DNA of 64,000 nt from Diabrotica undecimpunctata (Eukaryota > Arthropoda > Insecta > Coleoptera > Chrysomelidae): the NCBI RefSeq assembly GCF_040954645.1, contig NC_092806.1:1054001-1118000 (forward strand), read 5' to 3'. The translations under genes were made by a program, and so were the position numbers. This document shows, in pieces, positions 12,300-23,199 of the stretch. How positions within the stretch are numbered: the stretch's first letter is position 1; every line of letters starts with the position of its first letter. The notes beneath the pieces were generated by a model. That model searched no databases and was not told where the DNA came from. It saw nothing but the letters and a program-made list of their open reading frames with translations.

Positions 12300-12800
12300 A
12301 ATACATGTAATTATTATACTTTTTCCAACTAAAATATCAAAATGTGCGTTTTTAAAATGTATTCTTATAGTGGAGGATCCAATATAAGGTCGACCTGCAT
12401 TGATCTGTTTAAAGCATAAAAATTATTTGATATGTAATTTAGTATGTTAAAAATTATAAAAAAGAAGAGGTGCCCGATATAATTTTGTCGTGACTGTAAT
12501 TAATTTACTAAAAAAAAACGAATACTGAATATTTTTAAAAAAAAAAACAAGTAAAAAATAATATTTTTATACATAAATTCAATAAACCTTCGTCTATCCG
12601 GTTTTGATAAAACTTTTTGCCATGTTTTGTTCTAAAATATATTTTTTTATTTATTAATGAGGAAGGATTTTTATAGCAAATGGCGATCGGGTTGCATTTA
12701 CAACTAAAAAGTCCAAAGTCCAAAATACATCTTTACACATTTTTTAAATATGTTTTTAAGCCTTGAAAATCGTCATCTTTCGTTCATTTTCGTATATAAT
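12300..12800. other. No recognisable gene
   Basis: AT-rich. A 62-residue minus frame at 12535-12723 has no recognised family. Confidence 0.5.
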
Positions 12801-12802
12801 AT

Positions 12803-13000
12803 CTTAAGAGAGACATTTTGCCGGCAATATTTTCGACTGGTATGAAAGTTTGTTGCCTGGGAATTTTATTTTGACAGTTAAATCACGAGACGACAGTCTA
12901 GTGTATTTGTCAAAATTTTATAAGCGAAAATTGTCAAAAGGCAACAAATCTGCATAAAACCAGAAGAAAATTTTGTCGGTAAATAATTTTCTCTCGAATG
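12803..13000. mobile_element. Foldback (MITE-like) element, ~200 bp
   Basis: The two halves are imperfect reverse complements: the outer arms (AGAGAGACATTTTGCCGGCAA against the complement of TTGTCGGTAAATAATTTTCTCTC) and inner arms around TTTGTTGCCT / AGGCAACAAA and TTTTGACAG / TTGTCAAAA. Arm length is about 75-90 bases around a short centre near 12895. It encodes nothing and would fold into one long hairpin. Confidence 0.6.
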
Positions 13001-13063
13001 ATATTTGACAAGACTATTTTACGAGACAATTAATGCACCATATCAACGAAACATAATCTTTAT

Positions 13064-13587
13064 TTATTTGTTAAAAATATCAAGTGTACAATTATTATAA
13101 GCTATAGTAGTTTGCCCTTTTTTTTCTACCAAAGCATGATTTTGTGTATTATTGACCTGTATCATTTGGGAACTCGAAGGTCCAGCCTCATTTATTGTTC
13201 TGAGATTTTCGATCAACTTCTGGTGGTGACTGGAATCCAGCTGCAGATATGGTTTTAGAGAGCTTGCGTTTGAGTGACCCGTTAATTTAATTACCTCTTG
13301 TTCAGAAACACCTTGCTTGAACAAAGCTGACACAGCTGAAGATCGATGAGACCGGAGTTGAGCCTCTTTGTAGAAGGAAAAAAATACAAAGAATTATAGT
13401 TAAAGCTTTTGATAATTATGTAAATCTAAGAAAAGATGTAATGTTTGAGAGATATTTGTCCCATAAGAGAGACCAGAAATAAAATAAAAAATTTACTATG
13501 ATTGTGAGGGATATTTAAACACTGACTTACTCCTTCATATAAGTCACTCTCCATAATTGTCAGAAAGTCATCAAAAACACACTTCAT
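13064..13587 (-). CDS. Tyrosine recombinase C-terminal end (Crypton-like), two-exon model
   Basis: Minus strand, joined 13587-13531 and 13363-13064. Exon 2 begins AQLRSHRSSAVSALF and continues QEVIKLTGHSNASSLKPY, matching the closing catalytic boxes of tyrosine recombinases: an Arg-containing box (SHRSS), the GH of the H/W box and a final Tyr. After this come about 60 Gln/Asn/Ser-rich residues and a stop at 13064. The intron 13364-13530 has a GTAAGT donor, a pyrimidine-rich tract and an AG acceptor, and joins in phase (LYEG-AQLRS). The upstream exon (MKCVFDDFLTIMESDLYEG) is not diagnostic and the N-terminal catalytic Arg lies outside what I can find. It could be a Crypton-type transposon or a host gene derived from one. 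No stop interrupts the visible part. Confidence 0.5.
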
Positions 13588-13599
13588 TGTTGTCAATTG

Positions 13600-14210
13600 T
13601 GTCACGATAAACGTTTAAAAACTACTGTGTATAGCAATAACTACTTATATTAAGACTAGACAATATATTGCTTTTAGAAATCTTTTAGAAGGACAAAAAA
13701 TATACAAAAATATGCCAACATAACTAAACATTTTTTATAGTCTTTCGTTTAGTACAAAATTACGTATAAGTCTACACAAAGTCTCTGACAATTAACATTT
13801 TTTATTATCAACCGCTCTTAATAATTATTTCAGTCATTCTTTACTATTCGTGTTAATCCAAAAGCACGAAATCCGATCTCAAATATACGGAACTGCCTTT
13901 TGTACCTGCAAATAAACAGCACTTTTAGCAATAATTATGAAACAATGGAAGGATTCATAAACGTTGCACATTTATCCATTCACTACGGGAATGGATAATG
14001 ACGAAGACGTTACTGTAACTGTACCAGTGAAAGTTCTCACGGCCTTGTCCTCTAGTGAGGATCTTCCGGGTGATTTTATTAGATTGTTCCATCGTCGATT
14101 TGTTGATACTGCTTTTAAATGTCGCAATAAAATGTTTTTTTTGTCAACTGAAAAAATGTTCCCAACAAAGTGGGTTTTTTTTAACCGAAAAGATCTACTT
14201 TATTAGACCG
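13600..14210. other. No recognisable gene
   Basis: A plus frame at 13964-14206 (80 codons) starts with an acidic stretch (MDNDEDVTVTVPVKVL) but matches no family I know. Confidence 0.4.
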
Positions 14211-14214
14211 TATT

Positions 14215-14400
14215 ATTTTACTAGTAACATAAAACTAGTCGATTTAACTGACTTCCTAGTGTTGGCATTCGACAGTCAACTGCCAAGGAAGGCTCATATA
14301 AATCAAATATGCTATCGAGATATCTTGTTCATATTAGGATTTTTAAGGCCACATCAAGAACCGAAAATGGACCAAAATTTTGCCACAAATATACAAAATT
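14215..14400 (+). mobile_element. Jockey-like LINE fragment, region after the RT palm
   Basis: The plus frame reads VDLTDFLVLAFDSQLPRKAH then INQICYRDILFILGFLRP. This matches the segment following the palm in Jockey/CR1-type polymerases ('VKDLGV.FDS.L.F..HI..I......LGFI.R'). Only about 60 codons are preserved. Confidence 0.65.
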
Positions 14401-14654
14401 ACAATCTTTTGCTAATCACCGATTTGCTATCTGTACTGCAACGCATAAAACAAGTATATTTAGCTCATAAAACAAACAAATATATAAATATTCAAATTCT
14501 TTGAATTCTAATAAAAATCTATATGCTTTCATTACACGCCCTTAGTCGCTGACCAATTAATGACGACACCCTCCCATTGGCCGATTGACTTGAAAAGCCT
14601 TCAATATCTACTAACAATTCAGACATTCAGTGTGTAAATATGAGGGTTTTCAAG

Positions 14655-15060
14655 TCATCGCTCTATCTACGCAGACAACAGAGAAATCTACACAGTAGCT
14701 AAGAAAAATTAAAGAATAATCGAGAGACTAGAAAACCATCTGCAGAGCTTAGCAGAATACAACAATAAATGTAAAATCAAACCGGAGAAGACCCCGTTCA
14801 TCATCTTAACACAAAAAACGCCAGTACCCAGAAAAGAAATATAAAAAAATAGAAAAAATAGAAATATAATAAAAAAAGCATCATTGGCGAAGAGATTAAT
14901 CCAACCCTATATCTTCAGGACCAGCTCTTTATAAAAGGCTAAGAAAAGCCAGTTTTACAAGCCCTACGTTAGAGCGATGATGTTATATCCAATATCCAAG
15001 AAAAAGTGCAGACAATACAATGAAAACCTCAGACTAGTTGACTATCCAATCAGGGTATAG
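14655..15060 (+). mobile_element. Jockey-clade LINE fragment, RT palm and thumb
   Basis: Begins at a degenerate YADD motif (IYADNREIYTVAKK; the second catalytic D is N). It continues RIIERLENHLQSLAEYNNK and IKPEKTPFIILTQK, then QFYKPYVRAMMLYPIS after a poorly kept region. This order is typical of Jockey-clade polymerases. Stops and frame changes are frequent. It is a different copy from the fragment just upstream, which comes from a later part of the protein. Confidence 0.7.
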
Positions 15061-15069
15061 TTAGGTGTT

Positions 15070-17330
15070 TGTCGAAGAGAACCAAATAGGGAAAAAAGTA
15101 CGGTTCCGACAATAGTATTGGTAGGAACATATATATCCAGAATTCCAGCAACATTTAGATGTGATTAGATTCACCCAAAGAGAATGTGGTTCCAAACAGT
15201 AAACGATACAGAAGTGAAACGGTCTTAGTTCGGTTTCACATAAGTCACTTGTTACGGCATGATAAGAACTGATCAAACAACATCTTCAGGATTGAATCGT
15301 AGTCTCAGTTGGTGGATAATAGTCTTGTAAATATTTGCTTTTGAGCTATTTGGGCTATTAATAACTCAACTATAACTTTATTAATATATAATATATTATA
15401 TAGTAATTATTGAAAATCCTTTACAGAAGATATTTTTGTCATAAATGTTTCTTAATTATAAGCAAGTCCATAGTTTTACATAGAAAGTTCGATGGAGGGG
15501 CACATTATCCTGTAGCGTTGTTTGCTTTCACTCAAAGATGTTCTAGTATTTGAAAATCTTCTTATGCTCTTGTATCTCTTAGGGCCTTTGGTCTCACAAA
15601 ATCTTAACAGAACCAAATCCCTGCGTACTGGTCACTCACATAAAAAGATATTTTATCCTTAACCACAACAGTTGTCTCTGTTGTTTTTGTAGGGTTCTTT
15701 ATGGTACATGAGTTTTGTAGCAACAAAACTTGCAATAGTACTTTCTTCCTAACCTTTTAAGTTTTTAGGCAATCCTTATACAAATTTTACAATTAATTTA
15801 AATTTTACAATTTTGAAAATAAAAGATGAGTATGATGGTGATATACATTAGAAATGGTGAGCCAAGTAGTCAGTAGAACAAACCTCACTGTACGATGCGC
15901 CAGTTTTGGTGCAACTGTCTGATCATTTTCCGATTGTTCGAGCATGGTGTAGGTTGTGAGTGATGTTCAACTAACGAATCTACCGATAAAAGATTTCCTA
16001 TTAGCCATTGGGACGCATCGTCACAGGAATTAGAACTTTGTCACCCAGTCCGTCCTAAGTAAAGCATAGATCTTAAGCTCATAGTCTTAAAACGGCGCGG
16101 TGGATACAACTTGTGAAAATATAAACTTCCTGTACTAAAGCTATTGTATCTAAGAATTATATTGAAAATATTTTCTACGTAATAATCTGATATATTTTTA
16201 CTTAGTGGAATACGTCGATAACACTGGTTGTAGCACGGAATAGTCTTATATCCAATTATATAAATTAAAATTCTTTCATACTTCGCCAATCAACTGCACT
16301 TTACTTTTCATACAAGAACCAAGGATTAGCGTTATTTTCTAATGTCTAAAAAAGCCACTTCCTGCCTGTGTAAAAGTTTATTCTACAAAACAAAATAGTA
16401 ACATTCGATACGCGTGATATAAAATAATGACTTGCAGAGCTTGAAACCACCTTATACACAACCGAAGAATGGTGAAGTGAACAATGATTCGTCGTTGTTT
16501 ATGCATGATGCAGCACTAAGTAGCCGAGACGGCTCCCGAAAGTTACGGTCAAAATATTAGGCTCAACCAAATGGAATATATAAAAAACAGAAGTTAAAAG
16601 TTGTGTTCTATCTTTAGATCAGGCATACTACTACCAATTTTAAGGTAATTTAATTTACGGAAATTCAAAACATCATGAAAGAAATCTTTTGGCGAGAATG
16701 TGTAAAATTCTGTCTACTTCTTATTAAGGTAACAAATAAAATAACACTTCCAGCACGAATTGACTTTTAAGTAAACATCAATTGAAATATATGACTTTGT
16801 TGATATTGTCCCTGGTATTTCTTTGGTAGATATTGGTTTTTATCTTATAAAAATTTGTGTACTTGCTCTTACTTAATCAGTTCATATGGAACAAATCACC
16901 TATCTATGCGTCAATATTTATCTGTGAAACATGTAAATAATACTAGTACTTACACAATAGAATAAACATGAAGAATGTCTCATCAAAGAATATACAACCA
17001 TAGAGTGCTGGATACAAATATGAGAATTCTTTCCTGTAATTTAAAAATATCTTAGACACTTACGATTTAAAAGGCTTTCCGAATGTATGATAATTTATTT
17101 AATGAGAAAGAATATACCAATATAAAAAACTGTGATAAACAACCAGATAATGAAGATGTGTTAATTCCGGATGTTCAAGGGTTCCAAACAAATATGTGAT
17201 AACCAAAACTTCTTTACTGCTGGTGTAGACAAGGATGTTTTAGGTACTATAAACTTACAATTGTTTGTAAAAATTTAAGGGTATAAAATTATACGGTCTT
17301 TTTCTCCAAATCGAATTATAACTTCTTTTT
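15070..17330. other. No recognisable gene
   Basis: AT-rich. Frames at 15061-15276 and 16041-16289 (minus) are short and unrecognised. Confidence 0.5.
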
Positions 17331-17334
17331 TTAA

Positions 17335-17890
17335 TTCATGGTAATGTTATCCTTGGGATCAAAATGGAACCTCATAGGTCCCAGCATATTACTAGATGGT
17401 CCCGCATTCCCCAACTGACTTTTGTAACTCTCTAAACTGTATTTTTAGACATTAACGTTAATATCAACCGGTTTGAAATTTTCTATATCTTCGCAATTAT
17501 CTCCGTTCTTCTTCTCAATAGTCGTTCCTCCCAATTCGCGGACAATTTCTTCCATATATTTTGCAGCTTATTTTTATCTGTTGCATTTTTATAATTTTGA
17601 TCTTTGACATAGTTATCTTCTTCATATTCACTCATTTCCGAATCGGAACGTCATTTCCGATTCTACGTCTAAAAAATTATTCTCGGTTATGGAGAAATTT
17701 AAGATGTTTTGTATTGCACAAGTAAAAGAATTTGGGTCAAAGTTTATTTTGTTGTTAGATGTTGTTTCTTCTGTTTAAGCTTCAGATGAAAAAGACATCT
17801 TCGATTTATTTTTGCGCCTTGGTGGTCTAATAGGAGATTTGTTTTCATTGGGAAACCCTGCGCCATCCACATCAAAAATGTGGTTTATTA
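17335..17890 (-). pseudogene. ecd: Broken intron-free copy of the Ecdysoneless (SGT1/ECD) C-terminal region
   Basis: On the minus strand, reading from 17890 to 17335: IFDVDGAGFPNENKSPIRPP, RRKNKS, then INFDPNSFTCAIQNILNF, SEMSEYEEDN, KYMEEIVRELGGTTIEKK, PVDINVNV, and LESYKSQLGNAGPSSNMLGP before a stop. This is the order of conserved blocks in the C-terminal half of Ecdysoneless: the acidic SDMSDYxD block, YMExMDxELxxTTIGKSF, then VDIxxNxxKNxLESYxxQxGxAGPxSNLLGxMG. Ecdysoneless is a conserved protein with roles in splicing, cell cycle and ecdysone production. An in-frame stop, a short local duplication that breaks the frame near 17645-17670 and another frame change show a pseudogene. No introns are seen across ~185 codons, so a retrocopy is likely; a poly-A tail is not obvious. 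Confidence 0.65.
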
Positions 17891-18129
17891 TTTATTTACA
17901 ATTTTTCTTATGCTACAAGCGGGCTACATTTTTGACGGATTTGGAGAGTGCTATATAGGTAAGTAAAGTAATTTTTTGATGAATTATAAAGGCGTCAAAA
18001 CTGACTCGCTCTGCTACTTAAGCAACTCTACCTGGTTTTTGAGGGTTCTGTTTTTGTATTATATATAGCTGTTATGCACTTCAGACATTAAAATTATTGT
18101 TATTTACATATTTAGACGTTTTGCGATGT

Positions 18130-19260
18130 TATCCTTCTTGTTTCTTCGCTTTAAAACTCTAAGTGAGTCTTGGCCGCGTTAACGATTTTCCTTCACTGTT
18201 GCTTTTCTACAGTAATCTTCTTTATTACACCTCCATCTTACGATTATCACTGAATCGTTACTGCATTCTTGCATTTTTTTCTTGAGCTACCAACTGACTG
18301 TGTTTTTGTCTCAATAAAGTACTTAGAGTTCCTGGTTATGTCTCCTCTATTCTCCTGCTATCTTGTCTCTAGAAGGCCCAAAAATATTATGAATCTTTAG
18401 TTATAAGATTATTAATTTTGTTGCTTTACGCTGGCTCGTGTCCAAATCTCACTTTTATACGTTATTATAGAGCAATTTATATATTTATATACACCTTTGT
18501 TCTAGCTATTTTTGAGAGTAATTTTGTTTTAAGTAGCCTCGCTACGGAATATTACTCTCTATTTTCTGACATGAGTCTAGCTACTACATCTTTTTCATAA
18601 CTGTTTCTGGCTGCTATCATTGCTTCCAAGTATTTTAATTCTTTGACAACTTCAAAATTGTAGTCATATATCAAAATATTTTGTCTAATTCTTAATCTTC
18701 GTTGTATCTTTGTTGACTTTATCCTTATATTTCCTGGCCCCGCTTTTAAAAACGGTAAAAATTTCTTTTGTATCTCTGGTGGATCGTGCAATTGTGTCTA
18801 CATCGTCAGTAAAACGAACAGTATATGGACAGCGAAAATATTTCTTATTTCTAGTTGGGCTTTTCTAACTACGTGTTGTAAAGCAAAGTTGCCTAATAGA
18901 GGGGAACGTGGATCATATTGTCGTAGACCTGTTTCGATTTGCAACTCATGTACTGCTGCGAATTCTGATATCTGCATATGAATTCTGCACGGAAATCTTG
19001 GCTTATCCTACCAACTTTCTGGGTATTTCAATTCCACCATTACCTTCCACAGTGTATTCCTGTTTACAGAGTCATATTCTGTTTAAGTAAACTTAAACTT
19101 ATAGAAATATTTTTTAATAGTTTTATATGTTCGAATGGGTTTATTACGCCAGCACTCTTATTTCTGCTAGATCCATTCGTCGTTTCTCTGTTATTTTAGC
19201 TACCTAACAGTCAGTTTTATAAATCACAGCTGGTCTTATGGTCGCCTTACTTCATTAAAT
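18130..19260 (-). mobile_element. LINE fragment, RT palm to 3' end
   Basis: Minus strand in order: AYDSVNRNTLW (motif A end, about 19085), GLRQYDPRSPLLGNFALQHV (motif B, Gly-Asp altered to Tyr-Asp), VRFTDDVDTIARSTRDTKEI (motif C, about 18815), VVKELKYLEAMI, ARLMSENREYYSVARLLKTK, then a 3' region at 18130-18290 with the phrase AACGCGGCCAAGACTCACTT that I associate with 3' ends of such insect elements. The YADD is FTDD. A further scrap, TIRPAVIYKTDC, lies at 19200-19255. Stops and indels throughout. Confidence 0.75.
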
Positions 19261-19489
19261 TTTTCTTGGCCTAACTTTACTGTATCAGCACACTCGGTAG
19301 CACAGTCTAACACTCTGTTTTAGTCCTACAAAGTTTTAAACTTACATCAAGAGGTTGTCTTCACCGCCACTGTATTTATAGTTTCCAAATATAAATAATT
19401 GCTTTATAATTGTGGATGAAACTTTAATGAGGATGAATAAGGGCCGAAAACCAAGCTAACTACAATAAACAGCTAAAATTGAATACCTT

Positions 19490-19680
19490 ATTCATGAAGA
19501 ACAAGAAAATATATGGATTGCTAGGACTAATTTTATAGGAAAGAGTAGAGGAAGAATGAACCAGAAAGGCAAAGGATTTCCTGACTGAAAAATCTACGTA
19601 CGTAGTTCAACACAGCAGCCACAACTCTTTTCAAAGCAGCCATGTGCAAAGTATAGATTGCCATTGCTATGAAACACCGA
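19490..19680 (+). mobile_element. LINE 3' end, same family as the element at 794-1010
   Basis: Contains GPTRKAKDFLTEKSTYVVQH-like sequence followed by SFQSS. It is clearly homologous at the nucleotide level to 850-965 (shared AGGCAAAG.ATTT and CTGAAAAATCTACGTACG). Only about 190 bp remain and no tail is visible. Confidence 0.75.
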
Positions 19681-19950
19681 GCCCTGGGACACTCTTAATT
19701 TAGGTATTTCTTAACCTGTGCTAACACTAATTGTTACTTTCTCATATATGTTTCTCACAATGTTTATATATTCACCGAAAACTTCTTCATTATCAAGCGC
19801 CCGCCATAGATACTCTGGAAGAACTCTTATCACAGGCTTCCTCAAGATCAATGAATAGCACATAAGCTTTATTATTTATGAAAATTGGATCTATTATAAA
19901 TCTGCCTTGCATAAACTTAAACTGATTTTTCCATATTTTAGATATTTTTG
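19681..19950 (-). mobile_element. LINE RT fragment around motif A
   Basis: Minus strand reads FMQGRFIIDPIFINNKAYVL, then FIDLEEACDKSSSRV (motif A, normally FIDLEKAYDRVPR). A frame change leads to EYINIVRNIYEKVTISVSTG and VSQGSVF (degenerate motif B). The FMxGRxxxDxIF plus FIDLEKAYD combination marks a LINE lineage distinct from the FIDYEKAFD elements elsewhere in the window. Confidence 0.68.
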
Positions 19951-19969
19951 TACAAATTAATTTTTCCTG

Positions 19970-21005
19970 TATATCTTTATTTTATAACAATATTTGACTT
20001 CTTTATCCAGTTGTAATATCTTATTATATACAGTCTCTTACAGCTAAACTGTTATATAAATAGACACAAAGGAAGAGTATGATATAAGCTAGCTAGCACT
20101 TGTGCGTGAAAGTGAACTTGGCAATGACCTAGAATTATTTGCATCTCCATCAAGAGCAATAATAAAAAGTGAGAGTGAACATTAACCTCTTACGGTTAAT
20201 AGTCACAACCTGTGTCAGTTTTGTAATAGGTAATTCGTTTTAACAGATGTAAATATATTCAACTACGGAAGGTATTTAAGAAACATTAGAAATGTCGCTT
20301 ATGGAGTACTTCAGATAATTTCTTTTCGTTTTTGATATGATATAATATTGAGTATCATATGAAATAATCACTCTCTTTATATAGGTAAGAATTTTATACG
20401 ATTTATAAATAATACACATCATTTGGAAGTGATACATAATTATCAAACTTTGAAAGTATATATTGGGGCAACCTCAAAAGCGACATGTAAAATTGGTAAG
20501 ATTGCTTATAAAAGAATTTCCTATTTTACGGAATTGGCAAGGAAATAATAAATAAATGAAAATCTACCAATAATTACGTCCTATCTAACGTGGGATGCAA
20601 GTTTTGGATCCTCCATATCTCTCTTACATCTTTAGTATCGTCTGTTTTGCCATGCAAATTTATAAAAGGCACAGATTAAATAAAACATCTGAATTTTGGT
20701 TCCGTCAATAGAAATCTTCGGATTTCGTTTCGTGATTTATTATTATCAGATGTCGCTATAGCGTCCAAATTGAAGCCAATTTTTGTTGCTTTTTTTGATG
20801 GAAAACATTTGTTTTCACGTTAAGAGCTTCTGTACTAGTCGCTCTGATGATACCCGCTAGGATGAAATACGTATAAGCGAAGATACAGAGGCACTAAACG
20901 CGAAATCAAATCTTCACTGTTCTTTCTTTTAATCAGATAATATAAAACTATCGACGGGATATTTTATTGAAAATAACTCATTGGATATCTAGTCTAATAT
21001 AGTCC
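19970..21005. other. No recognisable gene
   Basis: AT-rich sequence without recognisable coding or repeat structure. Confidence 0.5.
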
Positions 21006-21009
21006 TATA

Positions 21010-21430
21010 AGAGCTTTACGTGTTAATAAACTCCTCTTTTTTTTAGGTATCAAACGATTTTAGAATTTGGACAATAATTTGTCATTTATTCGATATTTTA
21101 CCTCTCCAGTAAGTTTAAAAATTTTTACTGCATCTTGAATTTCGCACCAAGCTATTATATTTCGCAGCTATAAATATCGCTTTCTTCTTGGGCTTTTTTA
21201 AATTCTATCTCATTATATGTCCCAAATAGAAAACTATTCATTGTTTCAATATTTGTGAAAGTTCACGTTCGGTTCGGTTCTAGCTCTCTATAACACTTCC
21301 TCGTTTGTCATCGCTGTCTGCCATTCTTAGAGAAATCTCCTTCAGGCATAAGTATTTTTGGACTTTAACCATTGCTGATCTTACAATTGATATTCCTATT
21401 TTTATTTTTACATCACTATGTAGATAATCA
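21010..21430 (-). mobile_element. Degenerate LINE C-terminal fragment
   Basis: Minus strand shows SDVKIKIGISIVRSAMVKVQ and KEISLRM, then NRTERELSQILKQ-stop-IVFYLGHIMR. These match the post-palm region ('V..RI..ARSAM.KL') and C-terminal 'YLGHI.R' of the insect endonuclease-RT LINEs, with the intervening LLYGxExWTL part deleted. Confidence 0.55.
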
Positions 21431-21509
21431 TTTATTTAGGTCATTTATATGCTTCCAATGTGTTTGTTTTCAGCATAAACTTTATGTTATTATTATTGAT
21501 TATTATCTG

Positions 21510-22540
21510 GTATAAGTCAGAACCTGCGAAAATGTGCGAAGATTTCCGAACTATCAACCTTATGAGTCATGCACTAAAGATTTTTCTTAAAATCGTAATG
21601 TCAGGATTTACAAGAAATGCGAAGAAAATGCAATTTGGATTCCGCAATTCCATGGGTACACGTGAAGCACTTTTCACCTTACAAGTCCTACTTCAGCGAT
21701 GCCGCGATGTCAGTTGTGATGTTTATATTTGTTTTATTGACTACGCCAAGACATTTAACCGTTGTCAGCTTCAGAAGATAGTCGACGTCCTACAAAGAGT
21801 AGGATTTAATAAGAAGGACATTCGGATCATCATGAATTTATACTGGAACCAGCGTGCACAAGTCAGGGTCGAAGACAAGCTGACCGACCAAGTGAAGATC
21901 ATGCGAGGAGTAAGGCAAGGCTGTGAACTCTCGCCGACTCTTTTCAATATATACTCTGAGGAAATTTTTACTGAAGCCCTCACACACCTAGAGATGCGAA
22001 TCCGAGGAACGGTGAATAAATCAATAATATCCGCTACGCCGATGACACTGTGTTACTAGCAACCAGCCTAAATGATCTATATGCCTTACTAGACCGAGTA
22101 GGAATTGTGAGCGTAACATACGGACTAGACGTTAATACTAAGAAAACTAAATTTATGGTTGTCAGCTGTGCAAATTTAGATCACGGGGCACTAATGGCAG
22201 GTAGCGAAGAGATCCAGAGAGTCGACAGATTTACTTATCTTGGAATTAATCTCAACTAACAATAGGACTACGCTCAAGAGATTAGATCCAGAATTGAAAT
22301 GGCACGGTCTACATTTATCAAGTTGAGATCCTTGCTGTGCTGCAATGATCTCAGTTTGGGAACTAAGGTGCGGATAGTGAGGTGCTACATTATTCCAGTG
22401 TTACTATATGGAGTTGAAGCCTGGACACTGACGCAAGCCACAGAAAAGAAGATTGAAGCCGTCGAGACGTTGATCTACAGGAGGTTACGTATAAGACACT
22501 TAAGAAGAAGCAGATGATCGGTCAGAAGTTATTGTAAATT
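21510..22540 (+). mobile_element. LINE reverse transcriptase fragment, longest open stretch of the window
   Basis: A 199-codon frame (21460-22059) holds FRTINLMSHALKIFLKIV, MQFGFRNSMGTREALF, motif A as CFIDYAKTFNRCQL (the second conserved Asp of YEKAFD is Asn) and motif B as GVRQGCELSPTLFNIYSEE. A one-base shift then gives IRYADDTVLLATSL (motif C intact), KKTKFMVV, FTYLGINLN, a stop, RSTFIKLRSLL, and YIIPVLLYGVEAWTL. It ends near 22540 without the GHxxR region or a tail, so it is truncated at both ends. It is closely related to the elements at 1-1010 and 4954-6253. Confidence 0.88.
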
Positions 22541-22679
22541 CTCCAACTTATTCTCGAGGATGAAAGTAACGTCGACATAACGTATGGTATTTGTAAGTTA
22601 CACTGATAGTTGGTTTTAAATCACTATCTATATCTCCTATATACAGATATTGAATAATGTAGGAGATAAAACACAAGCT

Positions 22680-23190
22680 TGGAGTATTAAATATCTTGTG
22701 ATTTATATTTCTTAAGTTGTTGATCCATAGATTTGTCGATTGACTTCAATATAGATTTTGAGTAAACTGGAAAAATATATATTAAACCAATAGTTGTGAT
22801 ATGTGACTTACGTATTACTTTTTTCAGAGCCAGATTGAACAGTATACAGGAGAGAGGGTCTCCTTGGTGAAGCTCGTTATTTGTTTTAAAAGGTTTAGAC
22901 AAGTCCCACTGAATTTGTACTCTACCTTCAACTTTTTCAAGAGTAAGTTTTGTTAAATTTACTGACTGATTTGGTATTTCTAGCTCTTTCTTTGCTTTGA
23001 ACATTTCTCTTTTATTTACAGAGTCGTAGGCTGCTTTGTAGTCTATAAATATGTGATGAGTATCAATGCCATATTCCATTGTTTTTTCTAAAATTTGTTT
23101 CAGGGTTGCAATCTCATGAATTGTCGATTCATCACCTCTGAAACCAGCCTGATATTTTTCTACTATCCGTTCTGCTTATGGTACCATACG
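22680..23190 (-). mobile_element. LINE reverse transcriptase fragment, fingers and motifs A-B
   Basis: Minus strand: YQAGFRGDESTIHEIATLKQ, motif A as HHIFIDYKAAYDSVNKREMF, motif B as NELHQGDPLSCILFNLALKK. The 130-codon frame at 22687-23079 is open. Motif C and everything downstream are missing; the element is cut at about 22690. The GDESTIHEI and FIDYKAAYDSV signatures place it with the 18.1-19.3 kb element's lineage. Confidence 0.85.
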
Positions 23191-23199
23191 GTGGAAAAT

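Noticed and set aside
19322..19370. Possible 24-nt minus-strand micro-exon before GTAAGTTT.
   Set aside because: The acceptor has a poor pyrimidine tract and the site lies next to degenerate LINE sequence; unlike the 9.56 and 34.25 kb units it has no paralogue.
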